Source: Cantharellus purpuraceus
Lineage: Eukaryota; Basidiomycota; Agaricomycetes; Cantharellales; Hydnaceae
Length of the DNA stretch: 64,000 nt
Reading direction: 5' to 3'
NCBI GenBank assembly: GCA_025174535.1
Contig: JALBUN010000011.1
Coordinates: 806,001 to 870,000 of the forward strand
Shown piece after piece: positions 11,311 through 23,200 of the stretch; the first letter of the stretch is position 1, and each line of letters opens with the position of its first letter. The translations under genes and the position numbers were made by a program. The notes under the pieces are model-generated. The model saw only the letters and a program-made list of their open reading frames with translations, ran no database searches and was not told where the DNA came from.

Positions 11311-13068
11311 ATGTTTTCCAAGCCTCTTTTTTCTGTTGGCGCATTGGTGCTTGCCACCGTAGCCACTGCCAAGCCCATTCCTTCCTTTACGGATCTCTTT
11401 AGTACGTCTCTGATATCCCCTAGCTCCTGCATATTCTCATGGCTGTCGCATAGGCAAGCGTGGCGACTCGCACACTTTCAATAACTACGGTGGATACGGC
11501 TCGGTAAATAGTCTTTCCCACAGCCATTCACACGGGAACAATGCTTATCGCTAGCGTAGATGAGCAACTTCGACGACTTCTACGGTTCCAGTGACTACTC
11601 TGGTACTTCCCAGACTTTGGTCAAGAACAAGGAAGTCGTGTGCCATACCGAGAAGATTGAAATCGTCCAACAGCAACTCGCTGTCATCAGGGAGTATTAC
11701 AAGAAGTACGCTTTTCTCTCCAATTGCATGTCTATAATTCTGATCAAACTCACTAATCAGGATCATCACTGAGCAAATCTGTGAGGTCGAAGTGCAGACA
11801 ATGTGGGCTCACAGATTCCGCGTGAAATCAACCAAAAACTCACTCAATATTTAGCGTCCACGAGCAATTCGTGTCCGGTTGCGAGGGTTTCTCCGACGAT
11901 CTCCGCCGCAAGTCTAGCCGTGATGTGAGCTATGACCACAACGTCGCCGCTCAAATCTGCGACATTCACGACTCCGACAATGAATGCGTCACAAACAACC
12001 TCGGCTGGCACGGTTACGAGGTCGGATCCAATGCCTGCTCATACTCCGGCGACAACTGGGACAAGGACTCCTCGCCCTCAATTGTTGACAGCGTCTACAA
12101 TGACTGCCAACAATCGTACAACTACTGCGTAAGTCATTGGATCACCGGCACGCGATTCTTGTATGCTAATAGTGCGGCTTCAGTCACCATCTTATGCTTC
12201 TGAGTGGTCATCCAGCTACAGTGCCCCCTCGTATGACAGCTATTCATACGAGGCCCCTTCGTACGAATACTCCACCTATGAGGCTCCTTCGTACGACTAT
12301 TCATATGAGGCCCCTTCGTACGAATACTCCACCTATGAGGCTCCTTCGTACTCTTACTCTTACGAGTCCCCATCGTACGACTACACCTACGAATCCCCGT
12401 CGTACGAATATACCTACGACTCATCGCCATCGTATGAGTACACCTACGAAGCCCCCTCATACGAATATACCTATGAGACACCCTCTTACGAGTACACCTA
12501 TGAGGCCCCTAGCTACACCTACGCACCTTCATACGACTCTGGCTACTCCTACGAGGCTGCCCCTCCCACATATACCAGCGCATACTACGGTTACGGTTCA
12601 TCTCCTTCGTATGGCTCTGAATATGGCGGCTCGGAATATGGCGGCTCGGATGTTTCGTCCGACCCCAGCCTCACTGACTGCTTGAGCTCCTGTGGCTCAG
12701 GTACAGCTGTGTCGCCCACCGATCTTGGCTCGGCACTCCCCTCTGACTCTGCGGCTGCAACGCTCCCCACTGAGTCCGCTGTTTCTGCGCCTGCAGCCAC
12801 AGATTCGAGCGTCGCCACCGACACTGCCGCCCCCGCCGCCACTGACTCTGCGAGCGCAGCAGTGAGTTCCCTCTTGACCCACGCTCCAACGTCCGTCGTA
12901 CTGATTTCTATTTCTATCCTTTCTCTAGGCTTCCCCGGCCGCGAGTTCCGTACCCTTGGTATCAGCTACCTCTGCCCCCGCTGCTGCCGCTACTGTGAGT
13001 AGATAAGCTCCTCAGTCCCATTTCCAAACCCTCACTCACAAGCCACTCATCCCTAGGCTTCTGCTTGA
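11311..13068 (+). CDS. Secreted Tyr/Ser-rich repeat protein
   Basis: Eight exons: 11311-11401, 11454-11503, 11560-11705, 11761-11802, 11855-12128, 12184-12861, 12929-12994 and 13057-13068. They total 1359 nt, or 452 residues, with all phases closing. The N-terminus has a clear signal peptide (hydrophobic core GALVLATVATA, cleavage probably after TA). A KR dibasic site soon after (LFSKRGDS) could be a Kex2 site. Residues about 50-200 form a Cys-containing domain. Residues about 202-355 are a tandem array of units such as YEAPSYEYSTYEAPSY, roughly one Tyr in three. The tail is Ala/Ser/Thr-rich and ends ASA. The design recalls secreted structural or adhesive proteins of walls or extracellular matrix, but that role is inferred from composition only. 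No known family recognised. Confidence 0.88.
12220..12560 (+). repeat. Coding minisatellite, YEAPSYEY-type units
   Basis: Tandem degenerate units, based on a GAGGCCCCTTCGTACGA core repeated every 24-36 nt, lie within exon 6 of the secreted Tyr-rich protein. Repeated Ser-Tyr codons are mostly conserved at the protein level while third positions vary, so the array is not brand new. Confidence 0.85.
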
Positions 13069-14589
13069 TCGTGCAGCCAAGAAAATTGAAGTCTTGGACT
13101 TATTTTCGATGGTCTATTGATTTAGATTACTACCTCTCTTTCACATTTTTTTGGAGTAATTAATAAGGGTGTCTGGCGAACAATGCAACTCGCCTTTTTA
13201 TACAACAACTTTTTAAACCATGTAGAGTGTGACCTCTCATTCTGAGCGACGATTGCCTTCAAAATCAGCTTGATCAATGCCACAAGGTCCACTGGTCCGT
13301 CATGATCAGCCAGTCATCCCTATTAAAATGGAGGGCCAGACGGCGATCTTCAAGTGTCACTTGACATCAACATTGCTATTCTATTGTCAGATTCGGCTAT
13401 TTGACGAAAGGGGGCTGTGTATCCACAGTGCCCAGCAGATGGACGGCCTGACGAAACGTGGTGATGTACCCAAGCATCGGTATTCCTAGTCTTACGAGAC
13501 GTCGCAGTGCCGAGATGGATCATAGAATTTATAGACGCTTGTGTGCCTGTGGGAAGAGGGTGCCGGAAGGCGAGGAAATCTAGTTGAATGTGGCTGAGCT
13601 TCAATCGGGGGCGTTATGCATCAGCAATGAGCTCCTATTTTTATCATCAAACTCCATGTGCTTTTGTAGCAGGTTGGTGACATGCGCGGGGTAATCACTG
13701 GCGTGAGGGAAAAACATGCTAGGAAATGCTATGTCACCGTATCAAATAAGTATCTATGGCATGTAGACGCTGTCGCGACACAGGTCCTGACTGGCCGACA
13801 ACCCACCATCAGCGCTCAGCTGCTATCGAAACTCTAACTGGTGATGCTGGAGTCCTGACCATATGCTCGAAATGCTATGAACACTGTGACCATTCAAATA
13901 TCCTTGAACCAGTACAATCCATGCAGCACGCAAGAGTCCAGTCCCAGAGCCATGGCCACAGAATCCGATTAGTAGACACGAGAGCCCTTTCCTTGATAAA
14001 TTATCGTGCATACCGTATATAAATTTGACTATGTGAGTAAAATCTGAATATTCAACAGAAAGAGTTTCTTGGCAAGAGAAGAGGCAAGGTCTCGGGTGAC
14101 TTGTTTCGTTCCTAATCAGAACTGAGGTTGTCAACTCATATACTCCGAAATCACATCCCCCTGAATACCTAGACGAGTGTTTCAATGAATCCATTTTAAT
14201 CCTTCGCAGATTTCCTTTGCGTGTGGCTAAAGCCACAACACCAATCAGGCAGTTCAAATACCAGGGATAGGGGTTCCGATAATTTGTTCCGCGGGGAAAA
14301 CCAATGAGGGGGACGTGTCATCTCCCGGGGTTGGTTTATATGCTGTGTACTTATATATCACCATTTCAACGCCGTTCAACGCGCCTGTAGATCCACGGCG
14401 AACGGTGAATTAGATACGCCAGTTCCAGTGGTAAGAGTTGAGAAAAAGCAAATAATATCGACGAAAACACAATATAAGATCAGGAGACAGAGGTTAAGAA
14501 AAAAGTTTGACCAAAGTCGTGACGTGCTGGTGTGACATCGGCGTGATGTCCGGTGAGGCGCTCGACACGTCCGCACCAAGTAACCACAA
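13069..14589. other. Intergenic stretch, no supported gene
   Basis: About 1.5 kb between the secreted-protein gene and SEC11. Several short frames exist on both strands without motifs or plausible splicing. Two TATA-like stretches (near 14338 and 14350) lie about 240 nt before the SEC11 start. Confidence 0.5.
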
Positions 14590-15627
14590 ATGTTCACCGA
14601 GGAGCTCAGATCACTGCGACGGCTGGGATTCAGACATGTATGTGCTTGTTGAACAAATATAGCGGGATATCTCGGCACTTTTGCCATGAAATGCTTTTGC
14701 CGTTCTGCAAACATTTATTCATTTAATGTCAATTCATGACACTAATCCACATCGCGCAGGTCCTTCTCCAAGTACTAAACTTTGCAGGTGTGATTACGAG
14801 TGGATTGATGGTATGGAAGGGGCTGGGGCTTGTGACGAATACGGAGAGTCCGATTGTGGTTGTTTTGAGGTAAGTTGTGAGCTTCATATTGTTTAATGCA
14901 ATTATTTTCGAGGTGCTAATGAGTGAATTTCTCACGTATTGATTCAACCATTATATTAACGAACATACGCCCGTCGTAAACCCTCATCCACGCTCGACTA
15001 TAGTGGCTCGATGGAACCAGCATTTTACCGTGGCGACCTCCTTTTCCTGACTAACGCGGCTTCATCCTCTTACAAGACCGGTGATATTACCGTTTATCAA
15101 ATCCCAGGCGTGGACATTCCAATTGTGCACCGCGTGATCGAAACGCATGACTTCGCCAGAACGTGAGTGAATCGAGCCTCCTGTTAGACCAGCAATTTCC
15201 CCAATTGTCATCTCTCTCCATTGTTCTATACAATGCTAATCTACGCCTCAGTAGTCCTCCATCAAACAGCACCCTTATTCATACCGACCGACAACAACTT
15301 TTGACAAAAGGAGACAACAACTACATGGACGACATCCAGCTATACCAGGGTCTTGACTGGCTCGAACGAAAACACATTGTTGGGAAGGTGCAAGGGCAAG
15401 TCTGAAGCTCAATATCTTCCCTGGTGGTAGTGGTGAAGACCCTGATGCGCTTTCTTGTTGCCGTAGATTTCTACCCTACGTTGGCTACGTCACAATCGCC
15501 ATGGTACGCTGCGCCCAGTGAAGACTCAATAAACATCTCATAATTTTCATTGCAGAATGACTTTCCTCAATTAAAATATGCACTCCTGGGGGGGCTGGGC
15601 CTTCTCGCGCTCATTCAAAGGGAGTAA
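14590..15627 (+). CDS. sec11: SEC11, catalytic subunit of ER signal peptidase
   Basis: Six exons: 14590-14637, 14760-14869, 15004-15162, 15252-15395, 15467-15503 and 15556-15627. They total 570 nt, or 189 residues. The enzyme is an ER-membrane serine protease that removes signal peptides. The N-terminus is [20 protein letters not shown], then a membrane segment, then [15 protein letters not shown] with the catalytic Ser at about residue 55. Next come [17 protein letters not shown] with the catalytic His at about 95, [10 protein letters not shown] with conserved Asp residues near 127-133, and [15 protein letters not shown] before a C-terminal hydrophobic segment. Intron 15396-15466 is GC-AG with a perfect GC consensus (GG|GCAAGT). 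The first two introns are unusually long here (122 and 134 nt). It is slightly longer than the usual 165-180 residues. Intact. Confidence 0.95.
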
Positions 15628-15639
15628 GTTCCTATCTAA

Positions 15640-17280
15640 AATGTGAGTGGATTTCAGCGCATCTCCTCTAAGCCGAGGCTTATGTAATCACTTCAGATTG
15701 GGTGTATTATGTGCTGTACTCTAGACTCTGGTGAGGCGGGAGTTGTTACAGAAAGATAGAGGGAGCACTCATACGGGTTTTTCCATCCCTGTGATAGCCG
15801 TGGAGTTAATTTACTCAGAGCATACTAATCTATGAGTTGCACACCAGAACCCAGGAAAGGGGCCCAACCATCGCATCTCTTGACCAAAGCTACCGTTTAT
15901 TCTATTTATTCTAAACCAACAGCCTCAGAATTTGATGAATACAATTTGATTGATGGCCTCCTCTCTGGCTTCAAGTTGTCTGCTCCAAACTTGTGGAACA
16001 CCATGCGTATCAGCGTATAATCGTTTCCTTCGTGCCTTCCACCGCAATGAGAACAACCGCGCTTCTACCTATTCTGGCAGTCTCAAGAGGTCGCGTTGAT
16101 TTGTTTGGCTAGGTTGTCTTGCATGACGTAGCTCCCTTATGGTGGTTTGAAGTGGCTGATCTCGAACAGATACAGGATGCTGTACGTCGAAACTAAGTCC
16201 CTAGACGTTATTGGATACGTATTGTAGATCATGGCCTCATTCCTCCGTCACCTATTTCCGCTATCTAGGCAAACATTCTCGAACAGTGATTCACTGTTTG
16301 AGAATCGTTATCTACAGATCGCCTAATTCATGGACTCCTAGCTCTAATTCCACCAGTGATTACAACGTCAGGATACCTGGAGCTAGCGCTGATACAATGA
16401 TTGTATTTTACCACGTGAGCCGCGTTCTAGCTGGGGGTGCTTGGAAGCAACGTATGAAGAAACGCATGCATGATAACCTGAAAGGCGAAGAATATAGTTA
16501 CGTCCGTACCTCTCACTTGTTAGTTTACGGCAGAAATAGGAAATATCCATACGATTAGCAAGAGGGATCAAATACGGCACGGCGTGCGAGAAAGGTTCGA
16601 CGCGTTGTCTAAGACACTTGATGAAAAGGAATGCGTTTTTGCCATTAACCAACTTAAACAGGCCTCTGGTGGCGCAATTCGTTTGGCCAGAGAAGAGTAG
16701 TCAGGAGGGTGCATGGGGCAAGCAAGGTTAAGTAGTGGAATGATGGAGGTGGGAGGCACTGTACAGGAGGCTGAAATACACGAAGGTGACCTGAGGTTCG
16801 AGATCTTAGTCAATGGTATCCTTTTGAGAGCCTCTCGCGGCAATGTCTGAGCTTGTGTTGTGTTTTTCCAATACCTTTAGTAGGAACTCGACGGGCGAGA
16901 GCAACTTCTCAGTTATTGGACAGCCCATCGGGTGTTTTACACTCTCTGAGGACCCTTCTCTGATTATATACTTCTCGATAAATGAATTAAAAGACCTCTG
17001 CAGCTGTCAGTAACAATGCTCTGTCATGGTTTACTTCACCTTGTGAACTATTTGCTGCATCGTAATACTGTTCCAATTTTCCACGGTAGTCGTTGGGATG
17101 GTAATCATACACTGACAACCACCAATTCGGGGTTGAATCTAAAGGCCATGGAGTCACGACTTCTTCTTGCCCCGCAGTAGCGATTCGTCACTATGTAATG
17201 GTACGATCGATTCGGTAAGAACCGGATGACTAAGTACTCTGCTGGAGAACATGCTACTTCCGCAAGGCTCGAGTTCAAGC
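15640..17280. other. Intergenic or decayed stretch with one possible relic (plus)
   Basis: No full gene. A plus-strand block at 16576-16700 reads RDQIRHGVRERFDALSKTLD, then DEKECVFAINQLKQASGGAI and a stop, and looks like a real C-terminal exon. Upstream pieces near 16233 (MASFLRHLFPLSRQTF) and 16437-16490 (GAWKQRMKKRMHDN) could be earlier exons, but I could not splice them in phase with confidence. It may be a small mitochondrial-type protein or a pseudogene. Confidence 0.3.
16275..16305. repeat. Near-perfect 31-nt palindrome
   Basis: Two 15-nt arms (ATTCTCGAACAGTGA and its inverse with one G/T difference) flank a single T. It would form a hairpin or cruciform, or a dimeric protein site. It sits inside the possible relic exon near 16233. 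Confidence 0.8.
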
Positions 17281-17281
17281 C

Positions 17282-18244
17282 ATGGCCTCTCTGCGACTTC
17301 GCCGCTTTACCCAAATCCTTTGGTGCCGCAATCTCTGGCTTCGTTTTATCATGAATCTACACGATTACTCCCCACGTCTTATCGCTGACGGGCCTTGGAG
17401 CAACCTTTTTCTCTATCAGGCTTGTCCTGCTCTCTCATCAGACTCAAATATTATCAATTGCAAAGTGACGACACTCATACACTACAAGGAGAAGCACAGT
17501 CCATATCACGAATTCTTGCTCGCTGTTGTGTGCATCGATTGTGGCGGCGTACCATGCACTATCAGCATGAGGATCGAGAGGTTGGTTAAGGATGAAGACC
17601 TATCGAAGTTGAGCTCTAGTTCAACTCGAGCGCCCCCTCAAGATATCATTTCGATCTCTGGACGGTCTGGCCACGACTTTGTGTCACGAGTTGCATGCGA
17701 GATCGTCGAAACTGTGACTTTCACCTCACTCCCCTTATATGATTTTTGTCGACTGCTTTGTCTTGTGACCGATGTTGGCCGATTCTACCATATCCTAAAA
17801 TACCAGTGCTACTGGTTTTGCTGGATTATTAAAAAAGCATCGAAGGATCTGTGGGGAGGTAGCCCAGCAGCTGGACCAGCAAAGCACTTGGATGGGCGGT
17901 TCGCAGGCAGTCCCAGCAAAATCGGACGCGATTCAGAATCATTGCGGGAATTATTGGAGCTTTACCGTGCCTTGCCACCCCGTCCGGACGGGTGGGTGAA
18001 TGCAGGGCGAGCGGGGCGAGTAAGGCAGAGAGAGCTGCAGGAAGCACTGGAACGGGAGCGAACGACGGCTCAGGACGCACTGGAACGAGAGCGAACGACG
18101 GCTCGGGAAGCACTGGAACGAGAGCGAACGATGACTCAGCAGGCACTGGAACGGGAACAGGCGCTGCAGGAGGCGCGAGAAAGGGAGCGGGCAGCATTCG
18201 AAGCAAAAATCGAAAGTCTGCAGGCACAACTTGCGAAGCAGTGA
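17282..18244 (+). CDS. Uncharacterised protein with C-terminal coiled coil
   Basis: A single open frame of 320 codons. The N-terminal 190 residues are mostly ordered-looking and include ISMRIERLVKDEDL and HILKYQCYWFCWIIKKA, the latter a Trp/Cys/aromatic stretch of a kind I associate with expanded agaricomycete families of unknown function. From about residue 210 the protein is Arg/Glu-rich and built of 11-residue repeats (ALERERTTAQD), then a continuous helix ending in ALQEARERERAAFEAKIESL. An 11-residue period with Leu/Ala suits a long coiled coil. No introns were needed. A start in an upstream exon cannot be excluded. Function unknown. Confidence 0.7.
   Translation: MASLRLRRFTQILWCRNLWLRFIMNLHDYSPRLIADGPWSNLFLYQACPALSSDSNIINCKVTTLIHYKEKHSPYHEFLLAVVCIDCGGVPCTISMRIERLVKDEDLSKLSSSSTRAPPQDIISISGRSGHDFVSRVACEIVETVTFTSLPLYDFCRLLCLVTDVGRFYHILKYQCYWFCWIIKKASKDLWGGSPAAGPAKHLDGRFAGSPSKIGRDSESLRELLELYRALPPRPDGWVNAGRAGRVRQRELQEALERERTTAQDALERERTTAREALERERTMTQQALEREQALQEARERERAAFEAKIESLQAQLAKQ
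18041..18169 (+). repeat. 33-nt coding minisatellite, about 4 copies
   Basis: Four consecutive units of 33 nt (each starting GCACTGGAACG after a 3-nt lead) encode ALERERTTAQD-like repeats. The last unit is diverged. Differences between units are few, so copy number is probably variable between strains. Confidence 0.85.
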
Positions 18245-18693
18245 TGTGAGCAGTCCAATCACCTCCATCTGTTGACATTTTGTTCACATACTCCCTATGA
18301 ACTCAGTGAGGTTGACAATGGTCAGGATCTGAGTCGATCAGGTTTCCGATGAGCTTAGCAAGAAGAGGCGGGGTTTACATTTGAAGTTGATGCTTAACGC
18401 AATGCTTTACTTGATTTGAACTAATTGACTTTCATCAACGGGAGAGGATATAAGAAAGTCGGCAAGGAGAGAAATTTTGCAAAAATAAAAACCCGCAAGT
18501 TCACGGAAGTGTGGACATCACGTGATACTATCTCGTTACATCCATTCGTCCGTCGCTGGTATGTACCAGGGACCCGTGCAACTGGCTGGGCGTATTCCTT
18601 CCTCATATGCCACCGCACTTGGAAATTGCGTTCTATCTGCACAAACAAACTTAGGCACGGAACAGCACAGCGAGGCGCATTGCCATAAGCATC

Positions 18694-20146
18694 ATGTCAG
18701 ACAGGGGAGAGCCAGAATATCAGTGGACCTACCTGGGATTGAGTGCGGACTCTGGTTATGGGCCATGGAGATACCAGGTATTTCCTTCAGAGGAGGAGAC
18801 AACAGAGAAATTATGTCTCTTTGCCAAACCCGAAACCGATGCTGTCGCGAGAGTGACCAGTACCACCTTTCAGCCTTGCCTGAATGAGGAGTACCTCAAT
18901 CAAGATCGACGCGTGGTTCAGAGTTGGAGCATGAGGAATGGAAGATGGACGTTTGTCGGCATCTTCGACGGTTAGTTGATAGTCTGTGTGGCCATGATTC
19001 TTTCTTGGAACAAAGGAGCTTACCGCTAAGTCTCTTTGTAGGACACGCAGGGCACGAGACTGCTGATTATGCTGTTACCGAGCTGCCACTCAAGGTTAAA
19101 GTTAAGCTAGAAGCGTTACTGGAGGAAATAGAAAACACCACGTCGCCTCTCTGCCCAGAAGCCGTCTCGTCCCTTCTTGCAGACACCATTCCAGAATTTG
19201 ATATTGCTCTTTTGGAAAATCTCTCAGTTCTATTTCCCGGTGGCCTTGAAGGGGCTCTGATGCTTTCGAGAGATCGAATAGAAGATATTATTAATGACGT
19301 GGATCGCGGCGGCCAAAATCTGAAGCAGGCGCATAGGTGCATGCAAGGATCTACGGTTCTGATTGCCTTAGTTGACCCATCAGGGGGCAATTTATGGGTA
19401 GCCAGCCTTGGTGATAGCGAAGCAGGTCAGCAATTCTCCAATCTATCGGCGGATCCCATAGATGGACTTTCTTCCTCTCACAGTGCTGGGGACAAGGTTG
19501 ACTGACGGAACGTGGGAAGCTACATTGGTGACTTCAAATCATAATGGGGACAACGAAGCGGAAGTCAAACGTGTTAGGGAAGAACACCCTGGCGAAGATG
19601 AGTGTATATTAAATGGCCGTGTTCTGGGGGCCATCGCAGTGACCAGAGGTATGTCTGGGCAACTATGATGTATTACAGCCAAATTAAGACGGTCTAGCAC
19701 TTGGCGATTATGTGTTCAAGCTTCCGGCAACGTTCACCTCCACCGTTTTTCAAGTGGCGATGCCTCCAGTCATAATGAGAAGTCGTAAGCTCGCAGAGTG
19801 GCTATCCCGGAACATAACTCCCCCTTATCTATCAAATCGTCCAAATGTCTACCACCATCTGTTACACGGGGAAAGAAAAGACGGTAACCTGGATGGTACT
19901 TCAACGCCCAACACGTTCCTCATCATGTGTTCGGATGGTTTGACTGCAGTCTATCCCAAAGAGAACAATAACATCAACCACTGGGCGCAAGCAGTGGGAT
20001 CGGCCATAGAGAGAGGAGAGTCTCCGGCGTTGGCACTGTTGTGGGAGGCGCTAGGAGGCGATGCTGATACCGTTTCGCAGTACATGACGCTGGAGAGTAC
20101 TGAGAAGTGGATGGATGACACCACCATTGCCGTGGTGGAGCTCTGA
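18694..20146 (+). CDS. PP2C-family protein phosphatase
   Basis: Four exons: 18694-18970, 19042-19425, 19484-19648 and 19698-20146. They total 1275 nt, or 424 residues. It is a metal-dependent Ser/Thr phosphatase of the PPM fold. Motifs are RWTFVGIFDGHAGHETADY (metal-binding Asp/Gly/His), GSTVLIALVDPSGGNLWVAS followed by LGDSEA, LNGRVLGAIAVTRALGDYVF, TFLIMCSDGLTAVYP and a C-terminal WMDDTTIAVVEL. The acidic motif residues are in place. The arrangement (long insert between FDGHAG and GST, late RALGD) resembles the PTC5/pyruvate dehydrogenase phosphatase branch, but I see no clear mitochondrial leader, so the substrate is open. The next gene downstream starts 129 nt later on the same strand. Intact. 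Confidence 0.93.
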
Positions 20147-20274
20147 ATTTCTTCGAAGTGTTTGAAGTTGTGTGAAAGTTATTTAACTTGTTTTACCATG
20201 TGGGATAGTATGCTGTCTATTTCGAACCCCGACTTTTGTGACCTATGGGAACTGGCGATGTGTGACAGCGTCAC

Positions 20275-23200
20275 ATGCGCGCCACAGAGTTGAGCACGGC
20301 GAGGATGGTGCACTCTGCAATATCGAGCGAGCCTTTATCTTCACCAACTCCGTCTCCACCACCTCCAAGTCCACCACCAAAGCCATCCAGCACTGCCTCA
20401 GCTCGCGCGACAGGCTTCGAGTCTGGCTCAGAGCTTTCAGAACTCTCGGACGACGAGGGTAACCGGCCTCTCAACGGCGACGGCAACGGCGACGAGAAGT
20501 CGAGATCAACTCGAACGCGGTCGAGAAGGAAGAGGGGAGGCGTCGTTCCGGGAGACATGTGGGATTGGGCGTACAAGACTAAGAAGGCTGCGCCAGAGCG
20601 GCAGGAGATTGACGAACAAGAGCAAGAAACCGACGAGCAAGAGCCGGAAATGGATGCGCTGGAGTGTGAGGTTGGTACTGTAGAGCCGAGCATCGCAGAG
20701 TCAGTCATGGTGCGTGTGCAACACCGGAAGCAGGTGCAAGAACAGGTGCAGAGGCAGGACCAAGTCCAGGAGTTGGCGCAGGAGGAGAAAGGGTTGGAAC
20801 AAGACCTAGAGCAGGCGCAGGCGCAGGATCAGGAGCAAGATCTCGACCAGAGGCACGGACAGGATCAAGACAAGGATCAGGATCCGGACAAAGATGATCA
20901 CGAACAGGATCCTGTCGAAGAAGTAATTCAAACGGTACCACCTGATGTCGTCATGAGGGATGAACAGGGAAAAGGCGAAGATGACATGGAAGTCGACTCT
21001 TCGGAGGAGAACCCGGAAAATGTACCACCAGCATCTCCCCATTCTGTTCCCAGCGATTGCCCACGTCCGCTACCCGACGACGAAGGGCGCAGTGAAACCG
21101 ACCTGGAACATGCGGCAGAGGACTCTGCTTCCCCTCCTCATGAAGACGAAGACGAAGACGATATCGCGTCGTCTCGACCCGGCTCGCCCAACACGGATAT
21201 TGAAATCGATGACGCGCCGCCGCCACCATCATCGTCTAAACCAGGCCCTTCCTCGTCTCTTTCTGCCCCGCTGACTGTTCCTGTGCCTGTAATGCACGCC
21301 GATGAGGGGTCCCCAGAACCATCTCCCTCACCGGAGCCTGAGGACGTCCCTCCCGAAGCAGACGCGGAGGTCGAGGCCGAACAGGACGAGGAGGAGGCTG
21401 CAGAGAATGAAGAACCTGAGGAACACGAGCTGGAAGAGCCGGAGGCGAAACCAGAAGCAGATGGCGATATTGATGTGGATCCTGACATAGAAGCTGCTTC
21501 TGCCACTCCAGAGCCTTCTTCAAGGTCTCCCACACCAGAACCAGACCTACTTGATCTTCAGCCTGCCCATCGAGCTGAAGCGCTTGACGCACTGGCACTC
21601 ATTGAGCTGAAATTTGCTCTTCTTCGCGAGCGGTTATATGTTGAGAAGATGGAGGAACTTGTGGAGGAGGAAGGAATGGTTGTCAATGGTGAGACTCATT
21701 TATTACGCGTTAAATTTTTCTCATTTGTACATACAGGGACGCATCCCGAGCTGCTTCACCTTCAGCTTGAGCTCTCGACGCGACGTGACAAACGGCTAGA
21801 GTTGGCTGCGCGCCGTCGCACCTTTGAGGAATCTAGCGTTCGAGCCAGAAGACGTGACGACCAGAATGGCGTCTGGGAGTGGTGGAAGGTACGGTTACTT
21901 GATCGACACCTGTTCGAACGACATTCTGACGCTCCAGTAGTATGAGCGGGACACGCTGCAGACAGAAATGATTGCCTATCATAATCGCAAGCGACGGAAG
22001 CTTGAGCGGCAACGCAGGGCACATGAGAGACCCCAGCCACGTTCGTCCATAATTCGCGCGTCTTTCTTTGATTAACATTTCTCTCTAGTCCGCCGTGTAC
22101 CACCTCTGCCCCAGCCACGAACCCTCCCCGCTGCACCACCTCTCGCTGCTGTGCTAGATTTCGACGTGCGTGCACCGTATTCGGCTGCATATCCTATGCG
22201 ACCTACGCGCCCATCGTTGTCTCTCATGAGTCCTGCTGAAATTGAGACTGATTTGGGGTATATTACTGGTGGAAAGCGCCGGTTTTGGTCTGTTGACGGC
22301 CCGGGGGGTGCTCTGGCAGCCACTGAGGGCTTGATAGGCTTTCCGAATGGCAGCATGAGCAGTATTGGAGAGCACACTGCCAGAGATGTGAAAGAGAGGG
22401 AGAGGGAGAGAGCACAACGACCTCAATCATCGTATGAGCCAACGCCAGGGCAGCATTTCAGGTCGCTCGCACTAAACGCGTTTGTGGGTGAGGAGGCAGG
22501 CATAAATGGCTGGACGAAGAGACGTATTGAAGATGAGGTGAGGGGCGAACGGGAGAGGGACAGAGAGCGTGAAAGGGAGAGAGAGAGAGCTGGACAGCGT
22601 CAGGCCATTCTACCAATTCACTCACATCCTCACGCACATCAGACGATTCAACATCAACATCCTACACATACGCACGGGCTCCACCCCTTCTCGCATAGTC
22701 ATCAACATCAGCATTCCACTCATCTTCATGCGCATCCTCATCACCACCATGTGCATGTGCATCACCACCATCATACTGGTCCAGGATCTGGCCCGGGTTC
22801 AAGCGCTCCATCACCATCCACGGCGCCTCCCCCAAGGCGCGCACCAGACTTGCCATTCTCTCAGAGTCTGCATCTAAACTCTAGCCTTGCTCATGAAAAA
22901 CCGCCTTTCCCACATATGTCCGATGAGAAGCTTGGACCTGGAGGCCTTTGGCGGCGAGATGATGGAGAAAATATGCTACGTGACCGTGACCGTGACCGCG
23001 AGCGCGAGAGGGAGAGGGAGAGGGAGAGGGAGAGGGAGAGAGATAGGGAGCCGCAAAGAGAACGAGAAAGAGAGAGGCGCCCAGGTATTGACATCATGCA
23101 TCCCCCACCTACTCCGCTACATGGTCCGGCGTCGTCAAGTACCATAGCGTATGAACGGATTATGCCCTCGCCATTCCCTCCATCCTCGCCACGACATCAA

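Noticed and set aside
12194..12685. Thr/Pro-rich 163-codon frame overlapping the Tyr-rich exon
   Set aside because: Out-of-frame reading of the minisatellite; the main frame has signal peptide, closed introns and a natural stop.
14376..14714. Minus-strand 112-codon frame beginning MFAE, like a SEC11 N-terminus
   Set aside because: It is antisense to the real SEC11 exon 1 and intron; the true start is MFTEEL at 14590 on the plus strand.
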